Part shown: positions 26,801 through 35,800 of the stretch, piece by piece
Numbering within the stretch: position 1 is the stretch's first letter
How the letters are laid out: every line of letters starts with the position of its first letter
Origin: Nocardia veterana NBRC 100344
Lineage (GTDB): Bacteria > Actinomycetota > Actinomycetes > Mycobacteriales > Mycobacteriaceae
Length of the DNA stretch: 57,256 bases
Direction: 5' to 3'
Assembly (NCBI RefSeq): GCF_000308855.1
Contig: NZ_BAGM01000102.1
Span: 1-57,256 of the forward strand
The notes under the pieces: model-generated
What the model saw: the letters and a program-made list of their open reading frames with translations, nothing else
Databases searched by the model: none
What the model was told of the DNA's origin: nothing
Translations under genes and position numbers: made by a program

Positions 26801-29800
26801 GGGGAACGGCGCGATGGCGTCCGTCCCGGCCGCCACCAGGTCCCACAGCTGCTCCGGCGAGCTCACCCCACCCGGATAGCGGCAGCTCATCCCGACCACC
26901 GCGATCGGTTCGTCGACGCGGGCCCGGCGCGGGGCCCGCGCGGCGACGGCGGGGCGCGGCGCATCCGCGAGGCGAGACAGCAGATAGGCCGCCACCGCGC
27001 TCGCCGTCGGGTGGTCGAACACCAGCGTCGCGGGCAGCGTCATCCCGGTGGCCTTGGCCAGGCGGTTGCGGAACTCGACCCCGGCGAGCGAGTCGAAACC
27101 CAGCTCGGTGAAAGCGGTTTCGGGATCGACAGCGGTCGGCGACGAATGCCCGAGAACCGCGGCGGCGGCCTCGCGGACGAGGGCCAGCGCGACCTCCGGC
27201 TGCTCTTGCGGTGTGGCCGCGGCGAGCCGGCCGGTCGCGGTGCCCGCCGGGGTCGCGGCGGTCGCGGTCGTCGCGATCAGCGAACTCAGTACCTTCGGCA
27301 ACGCGCCCGCCTCGGCCTGTTCGGCCAAACCGGTGGTGTCGAAATCGGCGGCGACGACGAGTTCGGCGTCGGCCCGCACCGCCGCGTCGAACAGCGACAG
27401 GCCGATCCGCTCGTCCAGCGCCCGGAAACCCAAGCGGCGCAACCGGTCCAGGCCAGCCGCACCGAGTTCGCCCGTCATGCCGTGGCTGGCCTGCCACGGC
27501 CCCCACGCCACCGAGACGCCGGGCAGGCCCTGCCCACGCCGCATCCGCACGACGGCGTCGGCGAAGGCGTTGGCCGCGGCGTAGTTGCTCTGGCCGGGCG
27601 CCCCGGCCAGACCGGCCACCGACGAGAAGACGATCAACGCGGCGCCGTTCGCGGCGCTCGCCCGATGCAGCGCCCAGGTGCCGTCGACCTTCGGCCGCAG
27701 CACCCGATCCAGTTGCTCGGCCGACAGGGTTTCCACGGTGCCGTCCTCGGCCACGCCCGCCGCGTGCACGATCGCCGACAGCGGCCGGTCCGCCGGAAGG
27801 GCGGCGACGAGTTCGGCGACCGCCGCCGCATCGCTCACATCGCACGCCGCCACCTCGGCGTCGGCGCCCAGGGCGGACAGCTGCGCGACCAGCTCGGCCA
27901 CCCCGGCACCGGCCCGTCCACGCCGGGATACCAGCAGCAACCGGCGCACCCCGTATTCGGCGGCCAGATGCCGGGCGACCAGTGCGCCGAGTCCGGCGGT
28001 ACCGCCGGTGACGAGCACCGTTCCCGCCTGCCAGGGCACGGCCGGGTCGCCGGTGCGCGCCGGAGCGGTCGTCCGGCGGACCCGAGCCGCGAACAACCCA
28101 CCCGCCCGCAGCGCCAGCTGCGGTTCCGCCGTGGCGATCGCGCGGAAAACCGTTGCGGCGTCGCACTCCTCGTCGCTGTCGAGCAGCACGATCCGGCCCG
28201 GATGTTCGGCCTGGGCGCTGCGGACCAGACCCGCCACCGCCGCCGCGACGGGATCGCAGCTCTCCCCCGGCCCCCAGCCGTTGCGGGTCGCCACCACCAG
28301 CCGCGCATCCGCGGTCTCGGGTGCGGTCAGCCATGAACGCAGGAGGTCGAGGGCGGCGGCCACGGTATGCCGGCCGTGCTCGGCGACAGCTTCCGGATCG
28401 TCGGCGTCCGCCGGCCCGACAGCGTCGCCGGCCACCCAGACCGCGGTGTCGCCCGCGGTGATCTCGGCCGGTTCCGTTATCCGCCGATCGATTCCACGCA
28501 CGGTGCCGTCGCCCAGCACGACGCACGGCGTCGGTTCGCCCGCCGCCGCGCCGCCGGCCGCCCGGATCCACTCCACGTGGTGCAGCGGCACGGTCGCCAC
28601 CCCCGCGCGCACCCGTTCCACCGTTCGCCGCTCGACCGGATGAACCTCGATCGTGGCGGCGCTCAGCACCGGCGCACCGGACTCGTCGACCACATCGAGC
28701 CGGATCCGGTTGTCGCCCAGCATGATCGCCCGCGCCCGCACCGATCCCGACCCGGCCCGCGTCAGGCGCAGTTCGTGGAACGACACCGGCAGCGGAACCC
28801 GGCCGGCGGGCAGCTCGTCCATGACGAAATCGAGCGCCGGATGCAGGCAGGCGTCGAACAGCGCCGGATGAATCCCGAAACCGCTCGCCTGCGCCGAGGC
28901 GTCCGCATCCAACGACACCTCGGCGAACACCTCGTCGCCGCGCCGCCACAGCGCACGCATACCGCGGAAGGACGGCCCGTAGGCCATGCCCAGGCCGGCC
29001 ACCCGCCGGTACACCGTGGTCACGTCGAGCGGTTCGGCGTCCTCCGGCGGCCACAGCCGATCCCAGCCGACCTCGGCCGAGTCGCCGGGAGCGGCGGACA
29101 GCGTTCCGGTCGCGTGCGCCACCCAGTCCGCGCCGGTGTCGCGGCCCGCCGGCCGCGAATAGATCGTGAACTCCCGCCCGCGCTCGGCATCGGCGGCCGC
29201 GACCGCGACCTGCAGCTCGACCTCGCTCTCGCCCAGCACCAGCGGGATGTCGAACGATGCCCGGTCCACCACCGGCAGGCCGAGCCGGGCACCGATCGCC
29301 GAGGCCAGCTCAAGATGCGCGGTGGCCGGCACCACCGGAGTCCCGAACACCGGATGGTCGGCGACCCAGCTGTGCCGGTCGGCCGACACGCTGCCGGTGA
29401 ACAGCCATTCGTCGGTGCCCGCCACCGGCACGGCGGCCCGGAGCACCGGATGGTCGAGCCCGCCCATCGGCGCCCGGTTCGCGGTCAGCCAGTAGCGGCG
29501 ACGCTGGAAGGCATAGGTGGGCAACGGGATTCGAGTCGGCGCCCGGCCGGCGAACAGCGGCTCCCAGTTCACCTCGATCCCGGCGACCTCCGCCTCGGCG
29601 AGCAGGGTGACCAGACGGCGGACCTCGTCGGCATCGCGGCGCGACGCCGCCGCGATCATCGATCGCGACTCGATCTCGGGGGGCAGGCACTGCCGGGTCA
29701 TCGCGGTCAGCACCGCGTCGGGTCCCACCTCGACGAAGCGCCGGACGCCCATGTCCACCAGCGTCTGCACGCTGGGCGCGTAACGCACCGTGTCCCGGAT

Positions 29801-32800
29801 ATGTCCCGCCCAGTACAGGGAATCGGAGAACGCGTCACCGCCCGGGACGGCGAAGACGTTCGAAATTACCGGCAGCAGGGTGCTGCCGTAGGTCAGCCCG
29901 GCCGCGAATGCCTCGAATTCCGGCAGGATCGGGTCCATCAGCGGCGAGTGGAAGGCATGGCTGACCCGCAGTCGCGAGGTTTTCACCCCGTCCGCGCGCA
30001 GCCTGGTCTCCAGCTCGGCGATCGCCTCCTCGACACCGGAAAGCACCACGGCCGCAGGGCCGTTCACGGCCGCGAGGGCTACCCGGCCGCGGTACTCGGT
30101 GAGGAGTCGGTCGGCGTCGGCCTCCGACACACCCACCGCCACCATCGCACCACCCGACGGCAACCCACCCATCAACCGACCCCGAACCGCCACCACACCA
30201 CACCCATCCACCAACGACCACACCCCCGCCACACACGCCGCCACCAACTCCCCCACCGAATGACCCACCAACACATCCCCCACCACACCGAACGACTCCA
30301 ACAACCGCACCAACGCCACCTCGAACGCAAACAACGCCGGCTGCGTCACCTCCGTCCGATCCAACAAACCCCCACCCACCACACCGAACATCACATCCCG
30401 CAACCCCACCCCCACCGGCAAACCCAACAACCCATCGAAAACCCCACACACCTCATCCAACGCCTCCGCAAACACCGGAAACGCCTCATACAACCCAGCA
30501 CCCATCCCCACCCACTGCGCACCCTGACCCGAAAACAACAACCCCACCCGACCCGAAACCACACCGCCTTCGACGGTTGTCGGGCCGGACTTCCCGGACG
30601 CGATATCGGCCAGACCGGCCAGCATCGTCTCCCGGTCGGCCGCCACCACCACGGCCCGCCGCTCGAATCGGGTGCGGGTGGTGAGCAGCGAATAGGCGAC
30701 ATCCACCGGCTCCAGATCCGGTCGTTCGGCCAGCCAGTCGTGCAGCCGCGCGGCCTGAGCACGCAGTCCCGCTTCGGTTTTGGCCGACAGCAGCACCGGA
30801 AGCAGACCGTCCGCGACGGGTGCTCCAACGGTCTCCCCGGAGGCGGCGCGCCCGGGCCGGGCCGGAGCCTCTTCCAGGATGACGTGCGCGTTGGTGCCGC
30901 TGATTCCGAAGGCGGACACACCCGCCCGCCGCACCCGTTCCGGCGATGCCGGCCACGGGCGGTCCTCGGTGAGCAGCCGCACCGCGCCGGCCGACCAATC
31001 CACATGCGGCGACGGCGCATCCACGTGCAGCGTCCGCGGCAGCGTCTCGTGCCGCAGCGCCTCCACCATCTTGATCACGCCACCCACGCCGGCCGCCGCC
31101 TGTGCATGGCCGATATTCGACTTCAACGAACCGACCCACAGCGCGTCGGCGCGGTCCTGCCCGTAGGTGGCGATCAGCGCCTGCGCCTCGATCGGATCAC
31201 CGAGCGGAGTGCCCGTGCCGTGAGCTTCGACCGCATCCACATCCCCCGGCGCCAACCCCGCACTCGCCAACGCCGCCGCAATCACCCGCTCCTGCGACGG
31301 ACCATTCGGCGCCGTCAAACCATTCGACGCACCATCCTGATTGACAGCACTCCCCCGCACCACCGCCAACACCTCATGACCCAACCGCCGCGCATCCGAC
31401 AACCGCTCCAACACCAACACACCCACACCCTCGGCCCACCCCACCCCATCCGCGGAGCCCGAGAACGCCTTGCATCGTCCGTCCCGGGACAGCCCGCGCT
31501 GGCGGGAGAACTCCACGAACATGAACGGCGTCGACATCACCTGGGCGCCACCGGCCAGCACCAGCGACGTCTCGCCCTGACGCAGCGCCTGGCAGGCCAG
31601 ATGAATGGCCACCAGCGACGACGAACAGGCCGTATCGACGGTGACCGCCGGGCCTTCCAGCCCGAGGGTGTAGGCCACCCGACCCGACAGCACGCTGCTG
31701 GTCGACCCGGTGCCGACATATCCCTCGGCGGCCGCGCCCGCGGCCTTGGCGATCTCCTCGTAGTCCTGATAAGAGACGCCGGTGAACACGGCGGTGTCGC
31801 TGCCCCGCAACGACGTCGGATCGATCCCCGCCGACTCCAACGCCTCCCACGACGCCTCCAACAACAACCGCTGCTGCGGATCCATCGCCGCCGCCTCCCG
31901 CGGCCCGATCCCGAAGAACCCCGCATCGAAATCACCGACGCCGGACAGGAATCCACCACGGTCCAGGTAGGACGTGCCCGAATGCGAGGGGTCCGGATGG
32001 AACAGCGCATCCAGGTCCCAGCCGCGATCACGCGGAAACTCCCCGATGGCATCGGTGCCCGCGGCCACCAGCTGCCACAACTCCTGCGGCGAACCGACGC
32101 CACCGGGATACCGGCAGCTCATCCCGACGATCGCGATCGGCTCATCGGTGCGGACGCGCCGGGCGGCGCGGACCGGACGCTGCGCGGCGCCGGCCACCCG
32201 CTCGCGCACCAGTGCCGCGACCGCCGCCGCGGTGGGGTGATCGAAGACCAGAGTCGAGGGCAACTGCACGCCTGTGGCGCGGCTGAGCCGGTTCCGGAAT
32301 TCCACGCCCGCAAGGGAATCGAAGCCCAGATCGCTGAACGGTGCGGTGGGATCGACGGCCTCGCCCGAGACGTGCCCGAGCACACCGGCCACCTGTTCCC
32401 GCACGAGGTCGAGCACGATCGCCGCATGCTCGGTCTCGGGTGCCTGGGCCAATCGCCGCGCCAGCGTCGCGTCCGCGCCCTGAGACCGGCGCACGGGCAC
32501 CGACACCAGCGATCGCAGCAGGCTCGGCAGGGTGCCCTCGCGGGCTTGTACGGCAAGGGCTTCGTGGTCGAATTCGGTGGCGACCACGGCCGCCGCCGGC
32601 GCGGCGAGCGCGCGGTCGAACAAGGCCAGACCGTCGGCCGTCGCCAGCGGACGAATCCCCAGCCGGTTCAGGCGCGCCATCGCGGCGGCATCCAAACCGC
32701 TGGTCATCCCGCCGCCCTGATGCCACGAGCCCCAAGCGATCGACACCGCCGGCAGCCCTTCGGCGCGGCGGCGCACCGCCAGCGCGTCGAGGAAGGCATT

Positions 32801-35800
32801 CGCGGCGGCGTAGTTGCCCTGCCCCGCGGTCGCCGCCACGCCCGCGATCGAGGAGAACAGCACGAAGGCGGACAGATTCGCGCCTCGCGTCGCCTCGTGC
32901 AGATACCACGCGGCGTCCGCCTTCGCGGACAGCACCCGCGAAACCTGTTCGTCGGACAGGGTTTCGATGGTTCCGTCATCGAGGACACCCGCCGAGTGGA
33001 TCACCGCCTCCGGCGTGAAGTCCGCCGGTAGGCCGGCCAGCATCGACGTCAGGGCGTGCCGGTCCCCGACATCGCACGCCTCCACTCGCACCCACGCACC
33101 GGCCGCGGTCAGCTCCGCGACCAATTCCGAGCAGCCCGCGGCACGTTCACCGCGCCGCGACACCAGCACCAGGCGGCGCACACCGTGCGCGGCCACGAGA
33201 TGACGGGCCACCTCCGCGCCCAGGCCACCGGTGCCACCGGTGATCAGCACCGCGCCGGCGCCGAAAACCGCCGGATCGCCCGTGGCAACGCCGGTTTTAC
33301 GCAATCGGGGCACCAGCAGCGCGCCACCCCGCGAAACCAGTTGCGGTTCATCCGTGGCCGCGGCCGCGGCCACGGTGGCGAACGCCAACTCCGCTGGACC
33401 GTCGATTTCGTCGTCCAGCAGAATGATTCGCCCCGGAGCTTCGGCCTGCGCGCTCCTGACCAGACCCTGGACGGCTGCTGCCGGGAGGTCGGGCACTTCG
33501 GCGCCGACGCCGACCGCGCCGCGGGTGGCGACCACCAAACGCGTATCGCTCCACCGGGTCTCGGACTGCCACGCCCGCAGCAACCGGAGCGCGGACCGGA
33601 CCCACGCCTCGGTGCGAGCCGGAATGTCACCGTCCGGCTCGCCCGCAGGCGACCAGACGACGAGCCGCGGCGGCTTCCGGCCGTCGAGCAACTCGTCCAG
33701 CTCACCGGCGGTGTCGACACCCGTGATGCGGGCACCGCCGAGGGCCGCGACCTCGCTCACGTCGATGCCGTGGTCGGCCGGCGCACCCAGTGCGACCCAC
33801 TCGAGCTCGGACAGCGTCGCGCGCCGCAGCGCACCGGTGTCCAGTGCCCCGGCCGCCATCGGCCGGATCGTCAGCGATTCGAGATCCAGCACCGGGGCGC
33901 CCGATTCGTCGGCGATGGCCACCCGGATCCGTCCCGCACCGAGCCGTTCGAGCCGGACCCGGGCAGCACGCGCCCCGGGTCGATGCAGACGGATACCGGT
34001 GAAGGAGAACGGCAGCGGCACCCGGCCCGCCGGTATATCCGCCGCGAGCTCGGTGATTCCCGCGTGGAACGCGGCGTCGAGCAGGGCGGGGTGAATTCCG
34101 AAACCGGCTGAGACGGCTCCGGTTTCGCCGGTGTCCGGCAACTCCGACAACTCGGCCGACACCGCGCCGCCGTCACGCCAGGCGGCGCCGACGCGCTGGA
34201 ATACGGGACCGTAGGCCAGCCCCAGCTCGGCGAGCCGGTCGTAGAGTTCGTCGACCGACACGGGCTCCGCCTCGGCCGGCGGCCACGGGCCGTCGAAATC
34301 CGCATCCGGCCCGGCGTCCGGCACCGGGGCGAGGACCCCGTGCGCGTGCGAAACCCACTCGGCCGGTGCGGTATCCGCCGTGAGTGGTCGCGAATAGATC
34401 GCGAATCGACGGCGACCGTCGTCGTCGGCTGGGTCGGCCACGAGCTGGAGCTCGATCGGCTCCTCGGTGATCGGCAGGGGCGACTGCAGGAGCAATTCTT
34501 CGATGAAACCGGCGCCGATCCGCTCGCCGGCGGTCAACGCCAGGTCCACGAAGGCGGCCCCGGGCAGCAGAACCGACCCGAAGACGGCGTGATCGTTGAG
34601 CCACGGTTGGGCCTGCACCGACACCCGGCCGGTGAACAGCCGTTCGTCGCGGCCCGCGGGCGACACCACCCCGGTCAGGATCGGATGATCCGATCCACCG
34701 GCCCCTTCCCGGGCCAGCGGTTCCAGCCAATACCGTTGCCGCTGAAAGGCGTAGGTGGGCAACGCGACTCGGTCGCAATCACGGCCGCGGTACAGCGGTC
34801 GCCAGTCGACGTTCACACCCGCCACATGGAGCTGCGTCAGCGCGGACAGGTATCGGCCGACCTCGTCGCCGCTGCGCCGGGCGGTGGCCACCACCACGTG
34901 TTCCGCTTCGGGCTCGGGTGATTCGGCCAGGCACTGCCGGGTCATCGCCGCGAGGACGGCATCGGGGCCGACCTCGACGAAGGTCCGCACCCCACTGCCG
35001 GCCAACGTCTCGATCCCCGGTGCGAAGCGCACGCCCTCACGCACCTGCCGCACCCAGTACTCGGGATCGGTGAGTTCGGCACCGGCCTCGGTGCCCAGGA
35101 CATCGGAGACGATCGGAACCGTCGGTGCGTGGTAGGTGAGACGCCGTGCGACAGCGCGGAATTCGTCCAGCATGGGATCCATGTGCGCCGAGTGGAACGC
35201 ATGGCTGACCCGCAGCCGCGAGGTCTTGACACCCTCGTCGGACAGCCGCTGCGCGATCGTGTCGATCGCCGCCGTGTCACCGGAGAAGACGACCGCGGCC
35301 GGACCGTTCACCGCCGCGATCGAAATCCGGTCATCGGCCGCGGCGAGGAGCTCGAGGGCGCGTCGCTCCCCGATCGCCGCCGCGAGCATGGCGCCGCCCG
35401 CCGGCAGCGCACCCATCAGCCGGCCGCGCGCGGCCACCAGCGCACAGGCATCCGCCAACGACCACACCCCGGCGACGTACGCCGCGACCAGCTCACCGAT
35501 CGAATGGCCGACCAGCACATCGGCGCGCACCCCGAAGGATTCCAGGAGCCGGAACAGGGCCACCTCGAAGGCGAACAACGCCGGTTGGGTCCATTCCGTG
35601 CGGTCCAGGTGTCCATCCGTGCCGTTCAGGACGTCACGGAGGTGACCGTCGAGATGCCGGTCCAGCTCGGCGCACACCTCGGACAGGGCCGCGTCGAAAA
35701 CCGGGAAGGCCGCGGCGAGTTCGGCGCCCATCCGCACCCGTTGCGCCCCCTGTCCGGTGAACAGGAATGCCGTCTTCCCGGTACCCGCTCGCCCCACCGC

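Larger units (their letters stand above)
26915..32146 (-). other. PKS A module b: KS-AT-DH-KR-ACP, divergent KR motifs
   Basis: Residues 1777-3520. KS Cys1950, AT Ser2406 (GHSVGE, SHAFHS), DH His2707 (H-PVF-G-TPVV-P), ACP Ser3462. The KR has GGTAGLG (near residue 3151) instead of GGTGGLG and AED where the other KRs have LDD, but keeps the catalytic region SNYAAANAF. KR activity is therefore probable, while its stereochemical class is unclear. Confidence 0.9.
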
